Assembly: GCA_001464425.1 (NCBI GenBank)
Contig: LNEK01000025.1
Coordinates: 1 to 64,000 of the forward strand
From: Alphaproteobacteria bacterium Ga0077535
GTDB taxonomy: Bacteria > Pseudomonadota > Alphaproteobacteria > Caulobacterales > Aquidulcibacteraceae
DNA: 64,000 bases
Reading direction: 5' to 3'
The notes beneath the pieces are model-generated. The model made no database searches. It had not been told where the DNA came from and was given only the letters and a program-made list of their open reading frames with translations. The translations under genes were made by a program, and so were the position numbers. Below are positions 1 to 9,098 of the stretch, piece by piece (the stretch's first letter is position 1; every line of letters begins with the position of its first letter).

Positions 1-73
1 ACGGGAGTACGCACCGGGGACTGTCAACGAACAAGACAGCCTGCACGCTGCCGGCGCTGAGCCACGGGAGTGA
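1..73 (+). CDS. possible C-terminal end of a gene cut by the window edge
   Basis: Frame 2 is open from the window edge to a TGA at 71-73 and would encode about 23 residues ending in EPRE. Third codon positions are mostly G or C, as in the real genes nearby, which is the only support. No domain can be recognised from so little sequence. The stretch could equally be non-coding. Confidence 0.2.
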   Translation, partial: REYAPGTVNEQDSLHAAGAEPRE

Positions 74-354
74 AAGACCTCCTCGCGCCAAGCCGGTATA
101 AGAGGATCATGGGACGCGATGGATCGCGTCTAATTCGCGCTGTTCACGCAGCGCACTAACGAGACGAGACCCATCGCGTCCCGCTCTCCAATTTTTCCGG
201 CGAAAGCCAACAAGAATGACGCGCGCCCTTAGCGTAAGCGCCAAGGATAGAGGGGAACCAAGCCCATTCGTCCTCACCCAACGCCCAGCCCGTCGCAATT
301 TTCTGGCGCCTCAGCCTTCGGCTGCTAGAACGGCCCCAATCCTCTGGGGGTCTC
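74..354. other. intergenic region with inverted repeats and a 16-codon ORF
   Basis: No convincing full-length gene is present before the peptidase at 355. A perfect 12-bp inverted repeat lies at 111-122 and 171-182. The left arm can instead pair locally (113-120 with 123-130), so two alternative folds are possible. An ATG at 109, preceded by an AGAGGA purine run, opens a 16-codon ORF ending in TAA at 157-159. A CCCC/GGGG pairing at about 335-351 covers the Shine-Dalgarno region of the downstream gene. Confidence 0.4.
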
Positions 355-3180
355 ATGAAACGCTTTTTCTCGATGGTCATCGCCGCTGTGGCGCTGGCCG
401 CGTGCGCTACCGCTTCGGCGCCGCAAGGGCAGTCTGGCGCGCTCGAAGTTGCGCCGCTGCGCTATACGATGCGGACGCTGCCGAATGGTCTGCGCGTCTA
501 CGCGATGCCGGACGCCAACACCGCGAACGTTTCGGTGCAGGTCTGGTATGATGTCGGCTCGGTCGACGATCCGGAGGGCCGCTCCGGCTTTGCGCACCTC
601 TTCGAACACATCATGTTCAAGTCGACCCGCAACATGCCGGAGCAATTCTTCGACCGGCTGACCGAAGATGTTGGCGGTTTCAACAACGCCTCCACCTATG
701 ACGACTTCACCAATTACTACGAAGTCGTGCCCGCCAATCACCTCGAGCGCGTGCTCTGGGCCGAAGCGGATCGCATGGGCTCGCTCGTCGTCAACGAAGC
801 GAGCTTTGCTTCCGAGCGTGACGTGGTGAAGGAAGAGCTGCGCCAGCGCGTGCTCGCATCGCCCTATGGCCGCTTGTTCTACCTCTATCTCAACCAGACC
901 AATTACGACGTGCACCCTTACGGGCGTCCCGGCATCGGCTCCATCGAGGATCTCGACGCTGCGACCGTTGAAGATGTGCGCGCCTTCCACGCGACGTACT
1001 ATCGCCCGGACAACGCGGTGCTCGTCGTCGCCGGCAACTTCAATCAGGCGCAGCTTGATGCCTGGGTTGACGAGTATTTCGGCGACATCTCGCGTCCGAA
1101 CCGCCCGATCCCGCGCGATTATCCAACGGAGCCGGAACGCACCGCGGCGCGTGAATTTACTGTCTATGCGCCAAACGTGCCGCTGCCGGCCGTGATGATC
1201 TCGTATCCGCAACCGGCCGCGACAGATCCTGACTTGCCGGCGCTGTTCGTGCTCGACGCGATCATGTCACGAGGCAATTCCTCGCGCCTTTATGAATCGC
1301 TGGTCTATCAGCAGCAGATCGCCGCGCAGGTGTTCACCAATCTGGAAGCGACGCAGGATCCCGGCGCCTATGGCATCTTCGCCATTCTCTCCGAAGGGCA
1401 AACCGCTGAAGCCGGCGTCACGGCGCTCTCTGGACAAATCGCGCGCTTCCGCGATGAGCAGGTGACGCAAGCTGAACTCGACGAAGCCAAGAACGAGATC
1501 GTCACCTCGACGATCGAGAACCGCGAAACCGCCTATGGCCGTGCGTTTGAATTGGCCGACTCGGTGATCCGCTATGGCGATGCCGATTACGCCGACCGCT
1601 TGCTTGCTGCCGTGCAAGCGACCACCGCTGCCGACGTGCAACGCGTTGCGCGCCGCATTTTGAATGAGCAACGCCGCGTCGTCGTGCGCTACCTGCCGGA
1701 GCAAGAGGGCGTAACGGGTGACACGATCGAAACGTCGCGCACCATCCAGGCGCGCCAACTCACGATCCCGCAATCGGAAATCCCGACCTTCACCTTGGCT
1801 GCGGAAGCTGAACGTGAAGCGCCTCCGGCTGCCGGTACGCCAGTCGATGCACGCATCCCGCCGACCTCGCAGCGTACGCTCGCGAACGGACTGCGCGTTA
1901 TCGTTGCGCCGAACCGTGCGCTGCCGCTGATCAGTGCTGATCTGCGCGTTGCGTCGGGCGGCAGCGCAGATCCGAACGACCGTGCTGGCCTTGCCGGCAT
2001 GACGGCGGATCTGTTGACGCGCGGCACCACCACGCGAAGCGCAACCGACATCGCCCGAGAAATTGAAAGCTTAGGCGCGAGCATCAGTTCGGGCGCGGGC
2101 GTCGATTCATCGGCGGTTTCGCTGATGACGCGTTCGGATCGGGCGCAAGAAGCGTTCACCGTGTTCGCGGATGTGACGCGCAATCCGGCCTTTGCTCAAG
2201 AAGAGCTGGAACGCGCGCAGCAGGAATCGCTCGATGGCCTGCAGGTGGCGCTCAGCCAACCAGGCTCGATCGCCGGCTTTGCAATGACACGCGCGCTTTA
2301 TGGGGAAACCCCGTACGGCGCGATTGCCTCGCCCCGCAGCATTGGCGCCATCTCGCGTGACGATATGGGCGGTTACCACCGCACCTATTGGCGCCCGGAT
2401 AACGCCGTGCTCGTCATCACCGGCGATGTTTCGGCTGACGAGGGCTTTGCGCTCGCTGAGCAGCATTTCGGCAATTGGGCGCGCCCGACGACGGCGTTGC
2501 CTGCGCGTCCGGATGCGTCGGCGCATGCGTCAGGCGTGCGGACGATCGTTGTCGATCTGCCGCAAACCGGCCAAGCGGCGGTGCTCATGGGCCTTCGCGG
2601 TGTCTCGCGCACCGATGCGGATTACTTCCCGCTGCTGGTGGCGAATAACGTGCTGGGCGGCGGCTACTCTGCGCGCCTCAACACCGAAATCCGCATCCGT
2701 CGCGGCCTCTCGTACGGAGCGGGTTCGAGCCTGTCGGCGCGCATGGCGCCGGGCCCGATCGTCGCTTCAGCGCAAACGCGCAACGATGCAGCGGTGCAGG
2801 TGTATGAGCTGATGCGCGCCGAGATCGACCGCATCGGCGATGCGCCGACGCCGGAAGCTGAACTCACCGCGCGCAAAGCGGTGTTGATCGGCTCGTTCGG
2901 CCGCAGCGTGGAGACGACATCTGGCCTTGCCGGACAAATCTCGACGCTGGCGCTTTATGGCCTGCCGCCAGAGCGGCTCGGCACCTACGTGGCCGACATC
3001 ACCAACGTCACGCCAGCGCAGGCGCAGGCGGCGGCAGCCCGGTACTTCAATCCGGATGCCGCGGACGTGGTGGTCGTTGGGGATGCGCAGCATTTCTACG
3101 ATGCCCTGCGCCGTGTGCGCCGTAACGCCGAACGCATCCCGGCCTCGGAGCTCGATCTGGACGAGGAGGAGCTTCGCTAG
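355..3180 (+). CDS. M16 family metallopeptidase, two-domain lipoprotein
   Basis: This 941-residue pitrilysin/insulinase-type zinc protease probably degrades peptides in the periplasm. The N-terminus is a lipoprotein signal with lipobox L14-A-A-C17. The N-terminal M16 domain carries the zinc motif H81-L-F-E84-H85, and a glutamate pair at 160-161 sits at the spacing expected for the third ligand. A second M16 domain starts near residue 500; its equivalent stretch (GLAGMTADLLTRGT) has no HxxEH, so it is the usual non-catalytic half. Fusing both halves in one chain is a known alternative to separate subunits. The start follows a GGGGG purine run. A strong hairpin directly follows the stop. Confidence 0.93.
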   Translation: MKRFFSMVIAAVALAACATASAPQGQSGALEVAPLRYTMRTLPNGLRVYAMPDANTANVSVQVWYDVGSVDDPEGRSGFAHLFEHIMFKSTRNMPEQFFDRLTEDVGGFNNASTYDDFTNYYEVVPANHLERVLWAEADRMGSLVVNEASFASERDVVKEELRQRVLASPYGRLFYLYLNQTNYDVHPYGRPGIGSIEDLDAATVEDVRAFHATYYRPDNAVLVVAGNFNQAQLDAWVDEYFGDISRPNRPIPRDYPTEPERTAAREFTVYAPNVPLPAVMISYPQPAATDPDLPALFVLDAIMSRGNSSRLYESLVYQQQIAAQVFTNLEATQDPGAYGIFAILSEGQTAEAGVTALSGQIARFRDEQVTQAELDEAKNEIVTSTIENRETAYGRAFELADSVIRYGDADYADRLLAAVQATTAADVQRVARRILNEQRRVVVRYLPEQEGVTGDTIETSRTIQARQLTIPQSEIPTFTLAAEAEREAPPAAGTPVDARIPPTSQRTLANGLRVIVAPNRALPLISADLRVASGGSADPNDRAGLAGMTADLLTRGTTTRSATDIAREIESLGASISSGAGVDSSAVSLMTRSDRAQEAFTVFADVTRNPAFAQEELERAQQESLDGLQVALSQPGSIAGFAMTRALYGETPYGAIASPRSIGAISRDDMGGYHRTYWRPDNAVLVITGDVSADEGFALAEQHFGNWARPTTALPARPDASAHASGVRTIVVDLPQTGQAAVLMGLRGVSRTDADYFPLLVANNVLGGGYSARLNTEIRIRRGLSYGAGSSLSARMAPGPIVASAQTRNDAAVQVYELMRAEIDRIGDAPTPEAELTARKAVLIGSFGRSVETTSGLAGQISTLALYGLPPERLGTYVADITNVTPAQAQAAAARYFNPDAADVVVVGDAQHFYDALRRVRRNAERIPASELDLDEEELR

Positions 3181-3188
3181 TCTCTTAA

Positions 3189-3220
3189 GGCAGCGTCACG
3201 TCGAGAGGCGTGACGCTGCC
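3189..3220 (+). terminator. hairpin terminator after the M16 peptidase
   Basis: A perfect 12-bp stem (3189-3200 with 3209-3220) closes an 8-nt loop nine bases after the peptidase stop codon. There is no clear T-run after it, so termination may be Rho-assisted or the hairpin may protect the 3' end. Confidence 0.6.
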
Positions 3221-3244
3221 AGCGACTCAGTTAATTCTGTCGGC

Positions 3245-3601
3245 TTGGCTGGACAGAACCTCCTCCGGATCAGCGCCGTCGCGCTCGCGCTTTGCACTCT
3301 GTCGTTCGCGGCGGGCGTTGCTGGCGATTTGGCCGAGCCGCCGACTTCAGGCGTCCGCGTAGTTCTGCGAATCCCGCCTGAACTGCCACAAGACAGCGTC
3401 CGCGCCGGCCCGATCGCACAAGTGCTGCAAACGCCGGTAGCCGCGGCTGCCACGCCGCGGAGGGCGCCGCGCCAGCTTCGGGCCGAAACGCCACTGGCCA
3501 AAGACGTGATTGAGCCGCTGGAAAAACCACAGCGCGCCGCCCCGGCCCGTTCGGAGCCCAAGCGCGACCCCGATCGCGCCCCAAAATACCGGGCGACGTA
3601 G
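3245..3601 (+). CDS. possible small membrane or secreted hypothetical protein
   Basis: An open frame of 118 codons can start at TTG 3245. The predicted protein has an N-terminal hydrophobic helix (ISAVALALCTLSFAAGVAG) followed by a Pro/Arg/Ala-rich tail ending DRAPKYRAT. No recognised family, no good ribosome-binding site, and no ATG or GTG start. The signal-like N-terminus in an otherwise empty 470-base gap is the main reason to list it. It could be non-coding. Confidence 0.35.
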   Translation: MAGQNLLRISAVALALCTLSFAAGVAGDLAEPPTSGVRVVLRIPPELPQDSVRAGPIAQVLQTPVAAAATPRRAPRQLRAETPLAKDVIEPLEKPQRAAPARSEPKRDPDRAPKYRAT

Positions 3602-3658
3602 TTAAAGTGCGGCTTTGCCGCAACAGTGGCGCCGAGCGCAGCGCTCTTCTCCTCGCCC

Positions 3659-4417
3659 ATGAGCCAAGGCAGCGAATCGAGTCGGAAAGGACGCAGTGTT
3701 GCGGCGTTCGCCGCCGCGCTTGCTGTCGCTGTCCCTGGCCTCGCTCTCGCCCAACAACAGCCTGCGCCTGCGCCCGTGCAGGGGCTCTATACCAACGCAT
3801 CGAACGCCACCCGCTATTCAACGCCTGACGGCGCCGTGCGCTTCGTGCTCGACCGCACCGGTGGTCGCGCTGCGCTGGTGCGTTTCGAGGGTGATCCGGA
3901 AGTGCACGTGCTCCGCCCCGTCATGGCGGCCGGCGGCGGCGAAATTTACCGCACTGAGGATGGCGCGGTGATGCTCCGGATTACGCCCCATGGCGGCATC
4001 ACGGTGTTCACCCGTACTTTGCGCACCGGGGCTGCTGCTTCGGAAGAGGCGCGCGTGGCGCCGTTAACGCCGGAAGTGATCGCGTTTGCAGAAATGCAGG
4101 AGCGGTTTCGCCGGATCTCATTGAGCGCGCGGCGCAGCGTCGGCCAGCCGGTTACGTTCACGGTGCCGGCGCGGATGTCGGCGCCGGCGGCGGGTGTCGT
4201 CGTCGATGCGGCCGAGCGCGCGGCGGAAGGTTTGGCGGCGGCGCCAATGACGAACGTACGGCGCGTGATCATTAGCTTCGGTCGCGTGCCCGCGGTCGAG
4301 CTTCGTGGCGCCGAGCTTTATATTCAGGTCGCGCCGCAGCTTGGGTATGCGGGCCGGCCATCCTCCAACACGATTCGCAATGTCGTGTCGGGCGCGGTCC
4401 AAGGACCGGAGCAGTAG
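3659..4417 (+). CDS. secreted DUF4908-like conserved hypothetical protein
   Basis: The 252-residue protein has a basic N-terminus and a hydrophobic core ending in an ALAQ signal-peptidase site near residue 37, so it should be exported. The mature part has a beta-rich segment, then a helical segment with LTPEVIAFAEMQERFRRIS. The whole resembles DUF4908 proteins of Caulobacterales, which have no known function; this assignment is from memory of the family. ATG 3659 is preferred because it gives a clean signal peptide; a GTG at 3626 would add 11 residues. A terminator begins at the last base of the stop codon. Confidence 0.7.
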   Translation: MSQGSESSRKGRSVAAFAAALAVAVPGLALAQQQPAPAPVQGLYTNASNATRYSTPDGAVRFVLDRTGGRAALVRFEGDPEVHVLRPVMAAGGGEIYRTEDGAVMLRITPHGGITVFTRTLRTGAAASEEARVAPLTPEVIAFAEMQERFRRISLSARRSVGQPVTFTVPARMSAPAAGVVVDAAERAAEGLAAAPMTNVRRVIISFGRVPAVELRGAELYIQVAPQLGYAGRPSSNTIRNVVSGAVQGPEQ

Positions 4418-4440
4418 CCGCCGCCGAGAGGCGGCTTTTT
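4417..4440 (+). terminator. Rho-independent terminator
   Basis: GCCGCC (4417-4422) pairs with GGCGGC (4430-4435), followed directly by TTTTT. It ends the DUF4908-like gene just before the converging gloB gene. Confidence 0.8.
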
Positions 4441-4442
4441 CA

Positions 4443-5207
4443 TTAGCCCTTGAACGTATCCTTACGCTTGCGGACTTCCGCGAACGCCTCCCAATCGGCA
4501 GCGCCGGCGAGGCCGAGCGTTTCCTTCAGCATCGGCGCGCGCAGGAAAGGATTGGTCGCCTTTTCGAGGCTGAGCTGCATGGGGACAGTCGGCTCGTTCG
4601 ATGCGCGTAGCGCGTCGATCTGGGCGACACGGGCTTTGAGCGCCGCGTTTTCGGGATCAACGGTGACGGCGAAGAGAGCGTTCGACTGCGTGTACTCATG
4701 CCCGCAATAGAGCGTCGTGGCATCCGGCATTGCGGCGAGTTTTTGCAGGCTGTCCCACATCTGCTGCGGCGTGCCCTCGAACAATCGTCCACATCCGAGT
4801 GCAAACAGAGCATCACCGACGAAAGCGGTGTTCTCGGTGCTGATCACATAGGCGATGTGGCCGAGCGTATGGCCGCCAACATCGAGGACGCGCGCGTTCA
4901 CTCCGCCGAGTTGAACTTCGTCGCCTTCAGTTACGATGCGGTCCGGGGCTTGGCCGATCCGTTCGACCTCGGCAGGGCCGGTGACGGTCGCACCGGTGGC
5001 GGCCTTGATTGCGGCATTGCCGCCAGCGTGGTCGGGGTGCCAGTGCGTGTTCCAGATGTCGGTGATGCGCCAGCCCTTGGCCGCGGCTTGTCGCAGGATT
5101 TCATCCGCGTCTGGCGTGTCGATGGTGGCGGTGGCGCCGCTCGACGGATCGTGGATGAGGAACCCGTAATTGTCGGACAGGCAGCGGAATTGATGGATTT
5201 GAAGCAT
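4443..5207 (-). CDS. gloB: hydroxyacylglutathione hydrolase (glyoxalase II)
   Basis: This 254-residue metallo-beta-lactamase-fold enzyme hydrolyses S-lactoylglutathione to lactate and glutathione, the second step of methylglyoxal detoxification in the cytosol. The dinuclear metal motif THWHPDHAGGN is at residues 54-64. Further metal ligands lie in DVGGHTLGH, FVGDALFALGCGRLFEG and YCGHEYT. The C-terminal HAGH domain is present, and the length matches the family. The gene diverges from a methyltransferase gene with only 23 bases between start codons. Confidence 0.95.
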   Translation of the reverse strand: MLQIHQFRCLSDNYGFLIHDPSSGATATIDTPDADEILRQAAAKGWRITDIWNTHWHPDHAGGNAAIKAATGATVTGPAEVERIGQAPDRIVTEGDEVQLGGVNARVLDVGGHTLGHIAYVISTENTAFVGDALFALGCGRLFEGTPQQMWDSLQKLAAMPDATTLYCGHEYTQSNALFAVTVDPENAALKARVAQIDALRASNEPTVPMQLSLEKATNPFLRAPMLKETLGLAGAADWEAFAEVRKRKDTFKG

Positions 5208-5230
5208 GTCCTAGCTTAGCCCTGGCCTGC

Positions 5231-6356
<1,126 letters not shown>

Positions 6357-6445
6357 CGACGAACGCCGTTCGTCGCAGCGCCGGGGTGCATTGCGGCGTT
6401 GGCGCATTAAGATCGCGCCCAATCTCACTCGGAAAGGGACTTTCG

Positions 6446-8293
6446 ATGTTTACGACGCGACGCGCTTTCGTGGGCAGCACGGCTGTTGGCTTGGCTCTGG
6501 CCGGCTGCGCCACGCCCAGCACTGAAACGGCAGCCTCCGGCAGCACATCCGATTTCAACGCCCTGCTTGATCGCATCTCGACCGAAATTCTGCGTGAAGC
6601 TCCGGAATACTCGACGATGCTCGCCGTCAGCGAAGAGCGGGCGGGCGGCCGTTACATCGATCGTCTGAGCGATGTTTCCAAGGCTGGCAAAGCCCGCAGC
6701 ATTGCGCAGACCGAACGCATGATCGCTGAGATGCGCGCGTTCAACCGCGACACGCTCTCTGCGGCTGATAAAGTCAGTTACGATGTCGTGCTCACGGCAG
6801 CGGACGCGAATTTGGCTGCGGCGCGCTTTTCGCCAGGCGGCGGCGCCACGGGCCCTTACGCCGTCACCCAGCTCACCGGTTCCTACACCGGCACGCCGGA
6901 TTTCCTGGCCAGTCATCACCCTGTCACCAATCGCGAACAAGCCGACGCGTATCTGACGCGCCTTTCGCTTTATGCGCGCCAGCTCGATCAAGAAAATGCG
7001 GTGATCACCGAGGACGCGGGCGCCGGCACGATCCCGCCGGACTTCGCCATCCGTGGCGCCGTGAGCCAACTGCAAACTTTCGCTCGCATCGCGCCGGGCG
7101 AGAACCCGCTGGTCTCGGCTTTCGCGCAGAAGCTGCAAGCGGCGGAGGCGATCCCTGCCGCCGACAAGACGGCGCTGGCGCAGCGCGCGCAAAGCATTCT
7201 CACTGGTGAAGTGCTGCCGGCCTATCAACGCCAGATCGATACGCTGAACGGCGTGCTGCCGCGCGCAACTTCGGACGCCGGCATCTGGAAGCTTCCGCAG
7301 GGCGCCGAAATGTACGCCGCGGCGCTCCGTGTTCACACGACTACGTCGATGGGCCCCGACGAGATTCACAATCTCGGCGTCGACCTGCTGCGCCAGTTGC
7401 AGAGCGAAATGGAAACCATCTTCCGCGCTCAAGGCATGACGCGCGGCACGTTGCTTCAGCGTTACGAAGAACTCGGCCGCCGCCCGGATCAAATTTACCC
7501 GAGCACGGACGAGGGCCGCGCTCAGCTGCTTGCGGCTTTGAACGACCAGGTGCGTGCAATCACGGTGCGCATGCCGGAAGTCTGCCACACGCAGGCGCGC
7601 GCGCCGCTCGAGATCAAGCGCGTGCCGGCTTACACCGAAGCGGGCGCGCCAGGCGGCTATTATCAGCCTGCCGCGCTCGATGGCTCGCGTCCGGGCTCGT
7701 ACTACATCAACCTGCGCGACCCTGCGAACGAGTGGCAGAAGTACAAGTTGCCGACGCTGACGTATCACGAAGGCGTGCCGGGCCATCACTGGCAGATTTC
7801 CGTCTCGCAAGAAGCGCAAGGTCTGCCGTTCATCCGCAGCGCGTTGCTGGGCTTTGGCGCCTACCAAGAAGGTTGGGGGCTCTATTCCGAGCAACTCGCC
7901 GACGAGATGGGCATGTACGCAAACGATCCGTTCGGACGCCTTGGCTATCTGCAATCGATGGCGTTCCGAGCGTCGCGTCTCGTCTGCGACACCGGCATCC
8001 ACGACAAACGCTGGACACGCGAACAAGCAATCCGCTCGATGGTGGAAGCCACCGGCAACGAAGAATCTTCAACGACGACAGAGATCGAACGCTATTGCGT
8101 GTGGCCGGGCCAAGCGACTGGCTACATGGTCGGACGTCAGGCGATCAACAACATCCGTCAGAATGCACGCAATGCGCTGGGCGCCCGCTTCGATATTCGC
8201 GGCTTCCACGATGCGGTGCTGACCAATGGCGCGACGCCGCTTTCGGTTACGGAAAGCCTCGTCAACGAATGGGTCGCGACGCAGCGCGCCTAA
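6446..8293 (+). CDS. DUF885 family hydrolase, exported lipoprotein
   Basis: The 615-residue protein belongs to the DUF885 family of predicted zinc-dependent peptidases. The metal motif is in HEGVPGHHWQ near residue 440, followed by the conserved QEGWGLYSEQLADEMG. The N-terminus has a twin arginine (TTRRAFVG) and a lipobox LAGC, so Tat-dependent export and lipidation are plausible. ATG 6446 is preferred over an upstream start because of the GGAAAGGGA site 7 bases before it. The substrate is unknown. A bidirectional hairpin follows. Confidence 0.88.
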   Translation: MFTTRRAFVGSTAVGLALAGCATPSTETAASGSTSDFNALLDRISTEILREAPEYSTMLAVSEERAGGRYIDRLSDVSKAGKARSIAQTERMIAEMRAFNRDTLSAADKVSYDVVLTAADANLAAARFSPGGGATGPYAVTQLTGSYTGTPDFLASHHPVTNREQADAYLTRLSLYARQLDQENAVITEDAGAGTIPPDFAIRGAVSQLQTFARIAPGENPLVSAFAQKLQAAEAIPAADKTALAQRAQSILTGEVLPAYQRQIDTLNGVLPRATSDAGIWKLPQGAEMYAAALRVHTTTSMGPDEIHNLGVDLLRQLQSEMETIFRAQGMTRGTLLQRYEELGRRPDQIYPSTDEGRAQLLAALNDQVRAITVRMPEVCHTQARAPLEIKRVPAYTEAGAPGGYYQPAALDGSRPGSYYINLRDPANEWQKYKLPTLTYHEGVPGHHWQISVSQEAQGLPFIRSALLGFGAYQEGWGLYSEQLADEMGMYANDPFGRLGYLQSMAFRASRLVCDTGIHDKRWTREQAIRSMVEATGNEESSTTTEIERYCVWPGQATGYMVGRQAINNIRQNARNALGARFDIRGFHDAVLTNGATPLSVTESLVNEWVATQRA

Positions 8294-8314
8294 ACGCGAA
8301 GTGCGTGAAAGTGC

Positions 8315-8351
8315 GAAACGGCGGCGTGGGGCAGACTCACGCCGCCGTTTC
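8315..8351. terminator. bidirectional hairpin terminator between converging genes
   Basis: A perfect 13-bp stem (8315-8327 with 8339-8351) encloses an 11-nt loop. It lies 21 bases after the DUF885 stop and overlaps the last codons of the DUF1365 gene on the other strand. Confidence 0.65.
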
Positions 8352-9098
8352 TGTGCGAACGGGGACTGGGCGGGCCCGTTCGCCTTGGCCGCTGCGGCCG
8401 AGGAAGCGCACGCCCTTTGTGAGCATGATGATCGCTTCCCAATGAATGCCGGCGATGACTTTGAAGGTCATCAGCGGATTGGCGGCCCAAGCGCGGAGGA
8501 GGTTCGCGTCGGTAAGCTCACGATGTTGGCCGGCGAATGAGGCGGTGAGCGCGGTTTCCGATCCGCGCTTGACCGTCATCGCGACGATGACCTTTTCGCC
8601 AGGCGGCGTGATGCTGAATTCGTAGCGCAGACCGCCCTCGAGGAATGGCGAGACGAAGAAGTCCTTGTCACAGCTTTGCGTGATCTGGCCGTTTTCGGCG
8701 ATGCGCGGTGGCAGCACGTAGAAGTGGCTTTCGCCGAATGTGTTGGACACCTCATGCGCCAGTGCGGCAAGCGTGCCGTCCTTGCGCCAGCAGAAATAGA
8801 CGCTGAGCGGATTGAACACGTAGTTGAAGAGCCGAGGCATGCTCAGCAGCACGATGCGGCCGCCGTCCCAGGCGATGCCGGCTTCGTGTAGCTTGGCTTC
8901 GATCTGCGGCTTGAGCGACGCTTCACTGCGATCGCCATGGTCGCGGTTGAGTATGGAAAAGAGTCCGGCGCGATTGTGCTTCAGGAATTTCAGTGACGGC
9001 ATCGCGTCAAGATCCAGCGCCAGCATGAAGACGCGGTACCGCAGCCGGTGCTTACTGGGCCGGTTGTGCGCGACATGGCCGGTGTAGATCGCGTTCAC
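8337..9098 (-). CDS. DUF1365 domain-containing protein
   Basis: The 253-residue protein begins MNAIYTGHVAHNRP and contains the conserved RLFNYVFNPLSVYF of DUF1365. Genes of this family usually sit beside an FAD oxidoreductase and a cyclopropane/furan fatty acid methyltransferase under RpoE-ChrR control, and are linked to membrane fatty acid modification; its own activity is unproven. The start overlaps the end of the FAD oxidoreductase gene by 4 bases (ATGA), implying coupled translation. No cfa-type gene follows: the transcript ends at the hairpin at 8315-8351. Confidence 0.9.
   Translation of the reverse strand: MNAIYTGHVAHNRPSKHRLRYRVFMLALDLDAMPSLKFLKHNRAGLFSILNRDHGDRSEASLKPQIEAKLHEAGIAWDGGRIVLLSMPRLFNYVFNPLSVYFCWRKDGTLAALAHEVSNTFGESHFYVLPPRIAENGQITQSCDKDFFVSPFLEGGLRYEFSITPPGEKVIVAMTVKRGSETALTASFAGQHRELTDANLLRAWAANPLMTFKVIAGIHWEAIIMLTKGVRFLGRSGQGERARPVPVRTETAA

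Noticed and set aside
325-1212. 295-codon minus-strand ORF antisense to the M16 peptidase
   Set aside because: Arg/His-rich shadow of a conserved plus-strand gene with intact HxxEH.
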